47,383 nt of DNA from Anaerolineales bacterium (GCA_016789365.1 JAEURH010000015.1:1-47383); one strand, 5' to 3'; positions 1 to 8,564 are shown, numbered from the stretch's first letter. The notes: generated by a model not told the origin, from the sequence alone. Program-made: numbers and translations.

Positions 1-100
1 GTTTTGTATCTAGCATGTTTCACCTCGAGTTATATAAAAATCTTAATTCCTCGAAATAAAACGCTGACAAAAATTTTGACCAATCGTATAAAGAACAAAT

Positions 101-128
101 AAAAAACGCCCTAAAAAGGGCGTTTTTT
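101..128 (-). terminator. Rho-independent terminator of the response regulator gene
   Basis: An A-tract is followed by the stem CGCCC/GGGCG, a short A-rich loop and a T-tract, giving a symmetric hairpin five bases past the stop codon of the minus-strand response regulator. Because both flanks are A/T tracts it could work in both directions. Confidence 0.85.
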
Positions 129-133
129 AGGGA

Positions 134-829
134 TTATTCATCAGCCATAAAACGATAGCCGATGCCCGGCTCCGTGACAACATACTTGGGGCGTTCTGGA
201 TTTTCTTCCAACTTTTTGCGAAGTTGACGCATATACACACGCAGATATTCGGTGTGGTCAGCATCGGCTTCGCCCCACACATGCGAAAGAATGCTTTGAT
301 GCGTTAAGATGCGCCCATGATTGGATGCGAGATATGCCAGCAGTTTATATTCTGTGCCAGTGAGTTTAATTTCTTCATCACCACGTTTAACGATATGCCA
401 AACTAAATCAATCGTTAAATCCCCTGCTTTTACAATTTTGCTTTGTGTGCCTTGTTTTTGAATCGAATGACGCAATGAGACACGCACACGCGCTAACAAT
501 TCTTCAATACCAAATGGTTTGGTTAAATAATCATCGGCGCCATTATCTAACGCGCTCACTTTATCTTTTTCATTATCACGCGCAGACAATACAATAATTG
601 GCACTTGAGACCATTCACGCAAGCGTTTGCAAACTTCAACACCATCCATATCTGGTAAACCTAAATCTAAAATAATCACATCGGGTGTTTGAGTTGCGGC
701 AATGTTCAAACCTTCTTCACCACGATTCGCAATTGAAACTTTGAATTCTTTTTCAGTTAATATTGTACGAAGTGCGCGTAAAATTTGCGGTTCATCGTCA
801 ATGACTAAGATATGTGGCGCGTTATTCAT
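134..829 (-). CDS. KdpE-like OmpR-family response regulator
   Basis: This is a DNA-binding response regulator of 231 residues, the normal length for the OmpR/PhoB family. The receiver domain covers about residues 5-120, with acidic residues D11-D12, phospho-acceptor D55 in the ILDLGLPD stretch and the conserved K104 in YLTKPF. A winged-helix trans_reg_C domain follows at about 130-228. The sequence most resembles KdpE. Its ATG overlaps the stop of the upstream sensor kinase by four bases, so the pair is translationally coupled. No kdpFABC potassium pump genes lie in the window, so a role in potassium control is only suggested by similarity. A hairpin terminator follows the gene. Confidence 0.88.
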   Translation of the reverse strand: MNNAPHILVIDDEPQILRALRTILTEKEFKVSIANRGEEGLNIAATQTPDVIILDLGLPDMDGVEVCKRLREWSQVPIIVLSARDNEKDKVSALDNGADDYLTKPFGIEELLARVRVSLRHSIQKQGTQSKIVKAGDLTIDLVWHIVKRGDEEIKLTGTEYKLLAYLASNHGRILTHQSILSHVWGEADADHTEYLRVYMRQLRKKLEENPERPKYVVTEPGIGYRFMADE

Positions 830-2265
830 TCCATCTCCGAATCTAACGGGAGTTTTGGCGCAGGTTTTCCATCTAATAACAATGGAATTGTAAAATTAAA
901 TGCAAAGCCATTGGGTAAATTTTCTGCCCAAATGTTTCCGCCATGTGCTTCGATGATTCCTTTACAAATTGAAAGACCGAGCCCAGTCCCTGTCACTTTA
1001 TCTGACGCAGTGACGCGATAAAACTTATCAAAGATTCTTTCAAGGTCTTCATTCGGCACTTGCGGACCTTGATTACTTAAAATTACATGCAACATATCAC
1101 CATCAACTTTTGCAGAAATACGAACTACTGTTTTTTCAGGTGCATACTTTAAACTATTGCTCAATAAATTTGTAAAGACTTGCTCCATTTGCACATAATC
1201 CATAGGTGCGAGTGGTAAATCTTCAGAAACTTCAACTTCTATTTTATGTCTCTCCGCAAAATGCTTCATGCGTTCCAAAACACCGCCTACAATTTCAGCC
1301 AACATATTCCATTCGCGTTTTGGTTTCAACACGCCCGCTTCAATACGAGACATATCCAATAAATTCCCAACCAACAAATTCAAATGGTCGGCTTCATCAT
1401 CAATCGCAGAAATTAACTCCACACGCGCAGGCGAATCCCAACTTATTTCATTGCTCCGCAAACTTGATGATGCCGCTTTGATGGTTGAAAGCGGTGTGCG
1501 CAATTCATGTGATACCGAAGATAAAATTGCCGATTTTAATTTGTCACTTTCTTCTAAAACTTTTGCCCTTGATTCAGATTGAGCAAACTTAGCACGTTCT
1601 AATGCCAATGCGGTTTGACTCGCAAATGTTTGAATCAATCGCTTCTCACCTGACGTGAAACTGGGTACTGCCCGCCACAGCATTATCTCCCCTAAAACAT
1701 TTTTAATCGTTTGAATTGGAATTTGCAAATCAGCGTTTCTGTTTGGCAAAGTTTTTTCTGGCAGACCAACAGAGCCTGTTGCTAATTTCACTTCCACATA
1801 TTCTGCATTTGTCAAAGATAAAACTTGTTTCGCCAATGTCTGAGCAATTGCAGATTCATCGTTCAATCCAGTTAGAGCCACACTGAGTTCATATAATTGA
1901 GTCGCTTCTTGTTCTCTAGCATTTGCGGCGGCGACACCTGCTTGTGCTTTTCCCATCAATTGGCTTAACACAACGGAGACAATCAAAAACACTGTTAAGA
2001 CCACCAAATCCGCTGGCTGGTGAACTGATAAGGTGTAATAAGGTTGGATGAAAAAATAATTTAATGTAAAGAAAGATAATACGGCACTCGTCATACCAAG
2101 AAAAAGTCCGCCGATGCCTGTAACTACACCGATTGGAATTAAATATAAAAGTGCTACGATGGTTGTGTTGAGAAAATCACGTAGAAAATAAAACAAAGTA
2201 GTTGTCAAGGCAATTAGGACAACCGAAAACAAATATTGCCAAGTTCTAGAAAGAGATGAGGTCAT
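826..2265 (-). CDS. KdpD-like sensor histidine kinase lacking the N-terminal KdpD/Usp domains
   Basis: The 479-residue protein starts with four close membrane helices (about residues 10-105), the DUF4118 arrangement found in KdpD. A GAF-like region follows (about 125-225), then HisKA with the phospho-accepting H253 in SVSHELRTPL, and a HATPase_c domain with N and G boxes ending near 465. Full KdpD proteins are about 900 residues because of an N-terminal KdpD plus universal-stress domain, which is absent here. The kinase presumably phosphorylates the coupled KdpE-like regulator. The signal is unknown. The ATG is preceded by TATCTT seven bases upstream and by no Shine-Dalgarno sequence, so the transcript may be leaderless. 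Confidence 0.85.
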   Translation of the reverse strand: MTSSLSRTWQYLFSVVLIALTTTLFYFLRDFLNTTIVALLYLIPIGVVTGIGGLFLGMTSAVLSFFTLNYFFIQPYYTLSVHQPADLVVLTVFLIVSVVLSQLMGKAQAGVAAANAREQEATQLYELSVALTGLNDESAIAQTLAKQVLSLTNAEYVEVKLATGSVGLPEKTLPNRNADLQIPIQTIKNVLGEIMLWRAVPSFTSGEKRLIQTFASQTALALERAKFAQSESRAKVLEESDKLKSAILSSVSHELRTPLSTIKAASSSLRSNEISWDSPARVELISAIDDEADHLNLLVGNLLDMSRIEAGVLKPKREWNMLAEIVGGVLERMKHFAERHKIEVEVSEDLPLAPMDYVQMEQVFTNLLSNSLKYAPEKTVVRISAKVDGDMLHVILSNQGPQVPNEDLERIFDKFYRVTASDKVTGTGLGLSICKGIIEAHGGNIWAENLPNGFAFNFTIPLLLDGKPAPKLPLDSEME

Positions 2266-2272
2266 AAAGTCT

Positions 2273-2278
2273 AAGATA
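2273..2278 (-). promoter_or_regulatory. Putative -10 box of a leaderless transcript (sensor kinase)
   Basis: TATCTT reads on the minus strand seven bases before the kinase ATG, and no purine-rich ribosome site lies in between. This is the weakest member of a set of similarly placed -10 boxes in the window. Confidence 0.35.
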
Positions 2279-2337
2279 CCTATTGATTTTATACCAAAAA
2301 CAATCAGTTACAATTATCAACAAGGAGAATTTATCCT

Positions 2338-3306
2338 ATGAAATACTTTGTGACAGGCGCTACTGGATTCGTGGGTGGTGTGCTTGTAAAAAAATTGCGA
2401 GAAGCAGGGCATGAAGTTCATGCCTCTGTGCGGGATGTGAACAAAGCCGAGAATTTGAAAGGCTTGGGCGTGAAATTATTCAAAGGGGATGTAACAGATA
2501 AAGAGTCGATGCGTGAGGCGATGACGGGCGTAGATGGTGTTTATCATGTGGCGGGTTGGTACAAAGTGGGAGTCAAAGATAAAACACCTGGTGAAAAAGT
2601 TAATGTTCAAGGCACGCGCAATGTACTGGAATTGATGCAAGAGTTGAAGATTCCAAAGGGCGTTTATACCAGCACAGTGGCTGTCAATTCAGATACAAAA
2701 GGGAAAATAGTAGACGAGAATTATCGTTTTACTGGTAAGCATATTAGCGAGTATGACCGAACCAAAGCCGCCGCACATGAAATTGCAAATGAGTTTATTG
2801 CAAACGGCTTACCACTGGTGATTGTTCAGCCAGGTATAATTTATGGACCTGACGACACTTCCTCTGTGCGTGAAGGGTTGATTGACTTTCTAAAAGGAAA
2901 TTTACCAATCGCTCCCTCCCAAACGGGCTATTCATGGGCGCACATTGACGATGTTGTAGAGGGTCATATTCTTGCAATGGAGAAAGGAAAAATAGGTGAA
3001 AGTTATATCATTTGCGGCGAAGCGTATAAATTTTTAGATATTATTAAGTTAGCAGGGCAAATTTCAGGGAAACCTGCTCCAATGATTGTGTCGTATAAAA
3101 TTCTGAAAATTATGTCAATACTTGTTACTCCATTTGACGCATTCCTCCCAGACTCATACACTTCTGAAGGACTACGAGTAGTTGCAGGAATTACATACTA
3201 CGGTGATAACAGCAAAGCCAAACGTGAACTCGGTTATAACCCAAGACCTGTAAGTGAAGGCTGGGTTGAGACTGTAAAACATGAGATGAAATTGCTTGGA
3301 ATGTAA
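2338..3306 (+). CDS. NAD(P)-dependent epimerase/dehydratase family protein (extended SDR)
   Basis: This 322-residue extended short-chain dehydrogenase has the dinucleotide-binding motif GATGFVG at residues 7-13 and the catalytic Y139xxxK143 pair (YDRTK). The overall layout resembles the dihydroflavonol 4-reductase or sterol-dehydrogenase-like branch. Family members oxidise or reduce a hydroxyl or keto group on sugars, lipids or secondary metabolites; the substrate cannot be told from sequence. A good AAGGAG site lies ten bases upstream of the ATG. The gene is divergent from the sensor kinase and shares a gap of only 72 bases with it. Confidence 0.85.
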   Translation: MKYFVTGATGFVGGVLVKKLREAGHEVHASVRDVNKAENLKGLGVKLFKGDVTDKESMREAMTGVDGVYHVAGWYKVGVKDKTPGEKVNVQGTRNVLELMQELKIPKGVYTSTVAVNSDTKGKIVDENYRFTGKHISEYDRTKAAAHEIANEFIANGLPLVIVQPGIIYGPDDTSSVREGLIDFLKGNLPIAPSQTGYSWAHIDDVVEGHILAMEKGKIGESYIICGEAYKFLDIIKLAGQISGKPAPMIVSYKILKIMSILVTPFDAFLPDSYTSEGLRVVAGITYYGDNSKAKRELGYNPRPVSEGWVETVKHEMKLLGM

Positions 3307-3348
3307 TAAGATTAACAAATATTAAACGAAAATTCAACATTTATCCCT

Positions 3349-3354
3349 TATAAT
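3349..3354 (+). promoter_or_regulatory. -10 box placed for a leaderless mRNA (3361 gene)
   Basis: A perfect TATAAT lies six bases before the ATG of the next gene, and there is no Shine-Dalgarno sequence in that spacer. Transcription would start at or within a base or two of the start codon. No good -35 is visible. Confidence 0.55.
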
Positions 3355-3360
3355 TAAGAT

Positions 3361-3822
3361 ATGGCACTTCCACAACCTGAACAACAACCAGCACCTCCGC
3401 CTCTGACTCCTGAACAGCTTACGGCGATTAAAGAGGCGGAACGTAAGCAAAAAGTCATCATTGCCAGTGTGATTGCGGCGGTTGTCTTAATCCTCGCTTT
3501 GCTTGGGGTTGCAATTTATTTCCTCTTGCAACCAGATACCCCCACCGACAAAATCCGTGATGTGTTCATTATTGTCGTAGCACTTGAAACTTTAGTGATT
3601 GGAGTTGCGTTAATCGTATTGATAATTCAACTCGCTAGTTTGATTAACTTGCTACAAAATGAAGTGAGACCCATTTTGCAAGCCACAAGTGAAACGGTGA
3701 ACACCTTAAGAGGCACTGCTGAATTTTTAGGCGAGAATGTTGTAGAGCCTGTGGTCAAACTAAATGGCTATTTAGCAGGTTTGAAGCGTATGTTAGAATT
3801 GTTGGGTATCAAGCCCAAATAA
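3361..3822 (+). CDS. DUF948-like membrane-anchored protein
   Basis: The 153-residue protein has a proline/glutamine-rich N-terminus and two membrane helices (about residues 35-57 and 67-93). It ends in an amphipathic helical segment of the kind seen in DUF948 proteins. A YtxH-family gene follows 89 bases downstream. DUF948 and YtxH proteins often occur together as small stress or envelope proteins in Gram-positive and Chloroflexota-type bacteria, but no biochemical role is established. The start codon is chosen because TATAAT sits six bases upstream and the reading frame has no better start. A CGTCCCGCAGG palindromic element follows the stop. Confidence 0.65.
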   Translation: MALPQPEQQPAPPPLTPEQLTAIKEAERKQKVIIASVIAAVVLILALLGVAIYFLLQPDTPTDKIRDVFIIVVALETLVIGVALIVLIIQLASLINLLQNEVRPILQATSETVNTLRGTAEFLGENVVEPVVKLNGYLAGLKRMLELLGIKPK

Positions 3823-3828
3823 GTAAAA

Positions 3829-3881
3829 CGTCCCGCAGGTTCAATAGAAAAATTAAAACCTAAAAATAAACCTGCGGGACG
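3829..3881. repeat. Palindromic element, CGTCCCGCAGG type (copy 1)
   Basis: Perfect 12-base arms (CGTCCCGCAGGT and its reverse complement) enclose a 29-base AT-rich loop. The same core occurs again at 16750-16802 between two unrelated genes. It lies directly after a stop codon and could also attenuate transcription. The flanks share CAAATAA on both sides, which may be chance. Confidence 0.75.
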
Positions 3882-3911
3882 GTCAACTCAAATAAAAAAA
3901 GGAGAAATACC

Positions 3912-4253
3912 ATGTCTGACCGTGATGAATTTGGAGCCTTTCTTGTAGGATTTGTAGTCGGTGGTTTAACAGGCGCAGTGGTTGCCTTGTTATTCGCCCC
4001 ACAATCTGGTGAGGAAACTCGCGCCTTGATTAAGGATAAATCTATTGAATTGCGTGACCGCGCGACTCACACTACCGAAGACCTGATTGCCCGCGCAGAA
4101 GCCACCGCTTCTGAATACCGCGCTCGTGCTGATGAACTCACAAAACTAGCACGTGAAAAAACCGTTGAACTCGCCAACGAAGTTCGCGAACGTGGCAAAG
4201 GCGCACTCGAAGCAGTTCGCAAGACTAAGAAAGACGACGCAACCGCCGCGTAA
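3912..4253 (+). CDS. YtxH domain-containing protein
   Basis: This 113-residue protein has one N-terminal membrane helix with the glycine-rich YtxH signature (residues 8-30, FLVGFVVGGLTGAVVALLF, then APQSGEETR). A long charged helical tail of Ala/Glu/Arg-rich repeats follows. YtxH proteins are general-stress-type membrane proteins without a defined activity. An AGGAG site sits upstream of the ATG. A rho-independent terminator follows the stop codon. The pairing with the DUF948-like gene upstream supports both calls. Confidence 0.85.
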   Translation: MSDRDEFGAFLVGFVVGGLTGAVVALLFAPQSGEETRALIKDKSIELRDRATHTTEDLIARAEATASEYRARADELTKLAREKTVELANEVRERGKGALEAVRKTKKDDATAA

Positions 4254-4269
4254 TTGCAAGCAAATCACG

Positions 4270-4301
4270 AGGGTTTGACAAACAAGTCAAACCTTCATTT
4301 T
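4270..4301 (+). terminator. Rho-independent terminator after the YtxH gene
   Basis: The stem GGTTTGAC/GTCAAACC, extendable to about ten pairs with one G-T pair, closes a six-base loop. It is followed by TTCATTTTT, 17 bases after the stop codon. Confidence 0.75.
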
Positions 4302-4314
4302 TATAAAACCTTTA

Positions 4315-4384
4315 ACCACAGAGAACACTGAGGTCACAGAGATTCTTAAAATCTTTTCTCAGTGTTCTCTGTGCGCTCTGTGGT
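4315..4384. repeat. Long inverted repeat, ACCACAGAG type
   Basis: The outer arms ACCACAGAG/CTCTGTGGT and the inner arms AACACTGAG/CTCAGTGTT form an interrupted long hairpin just upstream of the methyltransferase start. A sequence of the same style (ACCAGAGAT arms) occurs at 40945-41012. Confidence 0.8.
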
Positions 4385-4385
4385 G

Positions 4386-4391
4386 TAATCT
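4386..4391 (+). promoter_or_regulatory. Putative -10 box of a leaderless transcript (methyltransferase)
   Basis: TAATCT lies six bases before the ATG at 4398 and no Shine-Dalgarno sequence intervenes. It keeps the TA and final T of the consensus. It immediately follows the right end of the palindromic element. Confidence 0.35.
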
Positions 4392-4397
4392 TTTATT

Positions 4398-5018
4398 ATG
4401 AACCTCATGCGCCGCTTCATGCGGATTTTCTTTTATCTGCTCTATCATCCATTTGCATTCGCTTACGATTTCGTTGCATCCTTTGTATCATTTGGTCAAT
4501 GGAAAAATTGGGGACGAAGCATTCTGCCATTTATCAGTGGGACTCATATCCTCGAACTTGGTCATGGACCTGGACATTTACAACGCTTCTTACTTGACTT
4601 CAACTTGACTCTGTTCGGGATAGATGAATCTAGCCAGATGATTCGCCTTGCAAAAAAACGAATTGGGAAAAACCAAAAACTCGCGCGTGGGGTTGCTCAA
4701 AACTTACCTTATGTGGACGAATCATTTTCGTCCATTATTTCAACTTTCCCAACCGAATATATTTTTGATAGCGAAACTTTATCCGAGATAAAAAGATGCC
4801 TCCGAAGCAATGGCAGGCTGATAGTCTTGCCTGCGGCGTTTCCATCAAATGGATTTCTCAAATGGCTGTATAAAGTCACGGGCGAAAGCCCCGAAGCGTT
4901 GGACGAATCAATCAAATCAAAAATGAAAGAACCATTTGCAAAGGCGGGCTTTCAAACCGAAGTTCAAATTCTTGATGTAAAATCAAGTCGTTTGTTGATT
5001 GTGATTGCGAATAAATAG
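4398..5018 (+). CDS. Class I SAM-dependent methyltransferase
   Basis: This 206-residue protein has the SAM-binding motif I ILELGHGPGH at about residue 50, an acidic residue at the end of strand 2 (FGID), and later Rossmann motifs (FSSIISTFPTEY and LRSNGRLIVLP). The fold is that of UbiE/Methyltransf_11-type enzymes. The N-terminal 35 residues are hydrophobic and may attach it to the membrane. The substrate is unknown. The next gene begins eight bases after the stop, so the two are probably cotranscribed. Confidence 0.8.
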   Translation: MNLMRRFMRIFFYLLYHPFAFAYDFVASFVSFGQWKNWGRSILPFISGTHILELGHGPGHLQRFLLDFNLTLFGIDESSQMIRLAKKRIGKNQKLARGVAQNLPYVDESFSSIISTFPTEYIFDSETLSEIKRCLRSNGRLIVLPAAFPSNGFLKWLYKVTGESPEALDESIKSKMKEPFAKAGFQTEVQILDVKSSRLLIVIANK

Positions 5019-5025
5019 GAGCTAT

Positions 5026-5535
5026 ATGGAAAACACAGAATCAGAAAATAAAAAATCACCAAAAGATTACTTTATGATTTTATTTGGTATTCTGGTATTT
5101 ATCACCTCGTGTGCATTTTTTGCTGGCTCGGTTGCATTAGATGTGGCTGGCGAAAAAGCCATCGGAGAATTATCCAACGCCGCGTTTGGAGATTGCCCCT
5201 CTGGTACAACTTGCTGGACAGGGCGAATGGATTTTACGACAAAAGATGGTGAACAAATTACCTTTTACCCAATGACTCCGTTTATGTTTTTTGATTTTGA
5301 CCCCTGGTTAAGCGGTAGAGCGTATGGCGATAACTACGGTGATTATCAAGTTCGATATTTTGAGGCGTATCCTCAAATTGCAAAAGTGAAATTGGCATAT
5401 TTTCTTGAATATTTCAACATGTTTTGTGGCGTAGGGATTGGTGCTTTTGTATTGTTTTTGACTTATGCGTTTTCATCTTTTGGAAGAAAACCAATTGTTT
5501 TAGATTTAAGTAAATTAAGAAAAGGAAATAAATAA
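5026..5535 (+). CDS. Hypothetical two-helix membrane protein
   Basis: I do not recognise this family. The 169-residue protein has a membrane helix near residues 15-38 and a second near 133-155. Between them is an exposed domain of about 95 residues with two cysteines (FGDCPSGTTC) that could form a disulfide if it faces outward. An upstream in-frame TTG at 5005 is possible, but AGGAG four bases before the ATG at 5026 favours the shorter form. It sits between the methyltransferase and the hemolysin III gene with minimal spacing, so it is in the same operon. Confidence 0.6.
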   Translation: MENTESENKKSPKDYFMILFGILVFITSCAFFAGSVALDVAGEKAIGELSNAAFGDCPSGTTCWTGRMDFTTKDGEQITFYPMTPFMFFDFDPWLSGRAYGDNYGDYQVRYFEAYPQIAKVKLAYFLEYFNMFCGVGIGAFVLFLTYAFSSFGRKPIVLDLSKLRKGNK

Positions 5536-5536
5536 T

Positions 5537-6175
5537 ATGTTTAAAATTTTTCGTGAACCTGTAAATAGTCTCACTCATTGGGGTGGAGCGATTCTTGCTT
5601 TGGCAGGTTTAATTGCATTACTTATTGTTGGTTGGAGTACGCCTGCAAAAATTATTTCACTCGCCATTTATGGCGTCAGTTTGATTTTTCTTTTTTCAGC
5701 CAGTGCCACGTATCACATGGTGAAAGTGAAAGATAAGGCTTTAGAAATTTTTCGCAAAGTTGACCACGCCGCCATTTATGTTTTGATTGCAGGCACCTAC
5801 ACTCCATTTTGCGTCAATGCCTTTGAAGGCTTTTGGAAATGGGGCATGTTGAGCATTATCTGGTCGCTTGCCATTATTGGCATTGTTGTAAAAATCTTTT
5901 ACATCAAATCACCACGTTGGTTAAGTGCAGGGATTTATGTCATCATGGGTTGGATTAGCGTCTCTGCCGCTGGACAAATGCTCTCTGCATTACCAACTTG
6001 GGTTTTCGTGTGGCTCTTAATCGGTGGAATCATTTACACACTCGGCGCAGTTGTATATGCTACAAAAATATTTAACTTCAAGCCCGGTGTGTTTGGTTTT
6101 CATGAAGTTTGGCATATCTTTGTGTTACTCGCCGCCGCCGCACATTTTGTGGCGGTAATGGGCGTCGCAATATAA
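5537..6175 (+). CDS. Hemolysin III / TrhA (YqfA) family membrane protein
   Basis: The 212-residue protein has seven predicted membrane helices and the family's conserved polar residues. These include SASATYH near residue 55, KVDHAAIY near 72, GTYTPFC near 85, and FGFHEVWHIFVLLAAAAHF near the C-terminus, whose histidines form the PAQR-type metal site. The family is related to adiponectin receptors; bacterial members are linked to membrane fluidity rather than to true haemolysis. The gene starts one base after the stop of the previous gene. Confidence 0.9.
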   Translation: MFKIFREPVNSLTHWGGAILALAGLIALLIVGWSTPAKIISLAIYGVSLIFLFSASATYHMVKVKDKALEIFRKVDHAAIYVLIAGTYTPFCVNAFEGFWKWGMLSIIWSLAIIGIVVKIFYIKSPRWLSAGIYVIMGWISVSAAGQMLSALPTWVFVWLLIGGIIYTLGAVVYATKIFNFKPGVFGFHEVWHIFVLLAAAAHFVAVMGVAI

Positions 6176-6180
6176 AATAA

Positions 6181-6247
6181 TCCACCAATCTACGCTAATC
6201 TTCACGAATTATTAATTCATTAGATAAAATTTGTGAAGATTAGTGGA
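6181..6247. repeat. Long inverted repeat, CTAATCTTCAC type
   Basis: Eleven-base perfect arms CTAATCTTCAC (6195-6205) and GTGAAGATTAG (6233-6243), with outer TCCAC/GTGGA, form an AT-rich hairpin in the gap between two membrane-protein genes. Confidence 0.75.
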
Positions 6248-6261
6248 CAAAAAGGAAAATT

Positions 6262-7017
6262 ATGTTTTTCGGATTTAACTTAAATGAAATATTCATGTTC
6301 CCCGTCAAAGACGATGAAAGTCGTAAACATTTTTACGTCGGTATTGCAGTATCACTGCTGGCTTTTATCGTTCCATTTGTTCCCTACATTATTTTATTTG
6401 GTTATGGCGCACAAATTGCCAAACAGATTATCAACGGCGAATCTCCGCGCATGATTGCATGGACTGATTGGGGCAAACTTTTCAAAGACGGTCTCAAAGT
6501 ATTTGGGGCAAGGCTTGTCATTGGCTTGCCTATACTTATTTTCGTACTCCCCATCATGATAATTTCATTTGCCTTTCCATTCGTAATGGAAAACGCCAGT
6601 GCAAGAGAAGCCGAATCTATGGCTTTAGTATTTACAGTAATCATGCTAGGTTTTACATGTTTTATCTTTCCAGTTTCACTTGTTATGGCAGTTATCATCC
6701 CTGCACCTGAAATGCACGTCATTGAAAAAGATGATTTCACTGCCGTCTTTCAATTTCGTGAATGGTGGAAAATTTTCCGCGCCAACTTAGGCGGGTTCAT
6801 CGCCGCGTTTGGCATTTATTACATTGTTTCATTTGTAATGGCATTTGCAATGCAAATTCTTTTAGCCACTTTAATTCTCGCCTGCTTATTAATTGTTTTA
6901 CTCCCCGCCATGACCATTTACATCACCCTCATTATGTATGCAGTAGGCGCAATGGCATATAAAGATGGCAAAACAAAATTAGCACAAATATCAGAATCAT
7001 CCAATGCGTCTGCTTGA
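6262..7017 (+). CDS. DUF4013 domain-containing membrane protein
   Basis: This 251-residue polytopic protein has about five membrane helices. Its pattern is that of DUF4013: a cytoplasmic start (MFPVKDDESRKHFYVG), an inner polar stretch (GESPRMIAWTDWGKLFKDGLKVF) and a final pair of hydrophobic helices followed by a short tail. No function is known for the family. AAAGG lies upstream of the ATG. Its 3' end overlaps the next gene by 14 bases. Confidence 0.75.
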   Translation: MFFGFNLNEIFMFPVKDDESRKHFYVGIAVSLLAFIVPFVPYIILFGYGAQIAKQIINGESPRMIAWTDWGKLFKDGLKVFGARLVIGLPILIFVLPIMIISFAFPFVMENASAREAESMALVFTVIMLGFTCFIFPVSLVMAVIIPAPEMHVIEKDDFTAVFQFREWWKIFRANLGGFIAAFGIYYIVSFVMAFAMQILLATLILACLLIVLLPAMTIYITLIMYAVGAMAYKDGKTKLAQISESSNASA

Positions 7018-8380
7018 AATCTTAATTCCAATTTTATTAAGTGCGTATTTACTGTGGAGTCATCCACGCCCGCAAGCGATTCGATATTTGCCCGCCTTAG
7101 CATTCATCCTCACTTTGAATCATTTCATTGTTGAGGGGTATCGCTGGCAGATGATTCCATTGTATGCTTTGACTCTTTTGCTAGCAATCGCTTCCTTCTT
7201 TTTTGATTGGAAACCACTCGCCTCTTATTTGACTTTCAGCCTGCTTCTACTGGTGACGCTGATTCCTATCTTGTTGCCTGTTCCGCAAATCCCAACCCCA
7301 AGCGGTGACTATCAAGTTGGCACAAAAATTTATGAATTAAACGACACATCTCGCAAAGAATTATTTTCAGGCAAAGACGAAACCAGAAAATTTATGATTC
7401 AAGTTTGGTATCCAGCGGATGTGAAAGATTCAGATAAACAAGCCCCATGGATGGAAAACGCCGAAATTTTCGCCCCAACCATTGCCACATATATCAACAT
7501 GCCGTCTTATTTTTTGAATCATTTGGCACTGGTGCATATCCCTGCTTATAAAGATTCAGCACTTGCACAATCTGAAGAAAAATTCCCTGTGATTTTATTT
7601 TCACACGGCTGGAACGGATTCAATGCTCAAAATGCAGGTCAGGCTTTAGAACTCGCAAGCAAAGGGTATGTTGTGATTGGAATTCAACATACTTACGGAG
7701 CAGTCGTCACAGTTTTTCCTGATGGCAGGATTGCACCGAATAACCCAAGTGCTTTGCCTGAAAATGCCGAAGACCCAAATTATGAAGAAAAAGCAAACGT
7801 GCTGGTGAGTCAATGGGCAGAAGATATGGCTTATGTGCTTGACCAACTGTCAAGTCAAGAAAATGAGGCGGGAGAATTTTTTAATCAAAGTATTGATTTA
7901 GATAAAGTTGGCGTGTATGGTCATTCCACAGGTGGTGGCGCGGCGATTCAATTTTGTGGAATTGATTCACGTTGTAAAGCCGTGTTAGGCATGGACCCAT
8001 TTATGCGCCCTGTCGCATCTGAAATTATCGCAAACGGAATTTCACAACCAGCATTTTTTATGTTCAGCCAATCATGGACGGATTTAACCGAAAGCAAAAA
8101 TAATAATTTGTTTAATTCGTTTTATCCAAATGTAAATAAAGGTTTTGGCGTGATTACGATTGCAGGCACAAAGCATTATGATTTTAGCGATTTACCTTTG
8201 CTTTCGCCCATTGCTCCACAACTCGGCTTGAAAGGTCCATTGAATGGTAAACGTGTGACGGAAATTGTCAATGCTTATCTGATTGATTTTTTTGAATTAA
8301 CGTTGAGAAACATCCCCTCTAATTTGTTTGATAATAATTTTTCAGATTTTGAAGAAGTAACTGAAAGAAATAACCAATGA
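7004..8380 (+). CDS. Alpha/beta hydrolase, PAF-acetylhydrolase-like lipase
   Basis: The 458-residue protein has four or five membrane helices in its first 85 residues, then an alpha/beta-hydrolase domain. The oxyanion region reads LFSHGWNG. The nucleophile elbow is GHSTGGG with S308, and a late histidine is in GTKHYDFSD. The pattern matches plasma PAF-acetylhydrolase-like esterases, which cleave short or oxidised acyl chains. The membrane anchor suggests action at or outside the cell membrane. It starts inside the DUF4013 gene, and its stop overlaps the next small gene by four bases. Confidence 0.82.
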   Translation: MRLLEILIPILLSAYLLWSHPRPQAIRYLPALAFILTLNHFIVEGYRWQMIPLYALTLLLAIASFFFDWKPLASYLTFSLLLLVTLIPILLPVPQIPTPSGDYQVGTKIYELNDTSRKELFSGKDETRKFMIQVWYPADVKDSDKQAPWMENAEIFAPTIATYINMPSYFLNHLALVHIPAYKDSALAQSEEKFPVILFSHGWNGFNAQNAGQALELASKGYVVIGIQHTYGAVVTVFPDGRIAPNNPSALPENAEDPNYEEKANVLVSQWAEDMAYVLDQLSSQENEAGEFFNQSIDLDKVGVYGHSTGGGAAIQFCGIDSRCKAVLGMDPFMRPVASEIIANGISQPAFFMFSQSWTDLTESKNNNLFNSFYPNVNKGFGVITIAGTKHYDFSDLPLLSPIAPQLGLKGPLNGKRVTEIVNAYLIDFFELTLRNIPSNLFDNNFSDFEEVTERNNQ

Positions 8381-8535
8381 ACAAAAAAAGATTTTCAACA
8401 ATTTTCTTAATGCTCGGTTTACTTTTTTTGACAATTGGCATAAGCACCGATAACACAATTTATACTTGGGTATCTATTATTTTTGTTTTACTCTCACTTA
8501 TCTTCGGCGGGCGTTGGATGCGACCAAGAAGATAA
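8377..8535 (+). CDS. Small two-helix membrane protein (52 aa), translationally coupled
   Basis: The frame opens with the ATG of an ATGA overlap with the stop of the hydrolase and encodes 52 residues. It has a Lys/Arg start (MNKKRF), two hydrophobic helices (about 8-22 and 29-44) and an RWMRPRR tail. The stop-start overlap, the positive-inside pattern and the uninterrupted frame support a real gene. I recognise no family. It may be a helper of the membrane-anchored hydrolase. Confidence 0.65.
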   Translation: MNKKRFSTIFLMLGLLFLTIGISTDNTIYTWVSIIFVLLSLIFGGRWMRPRR

Positions 8536-8564
8536 TAACCCTAGACCTTACATATATAAAATAG

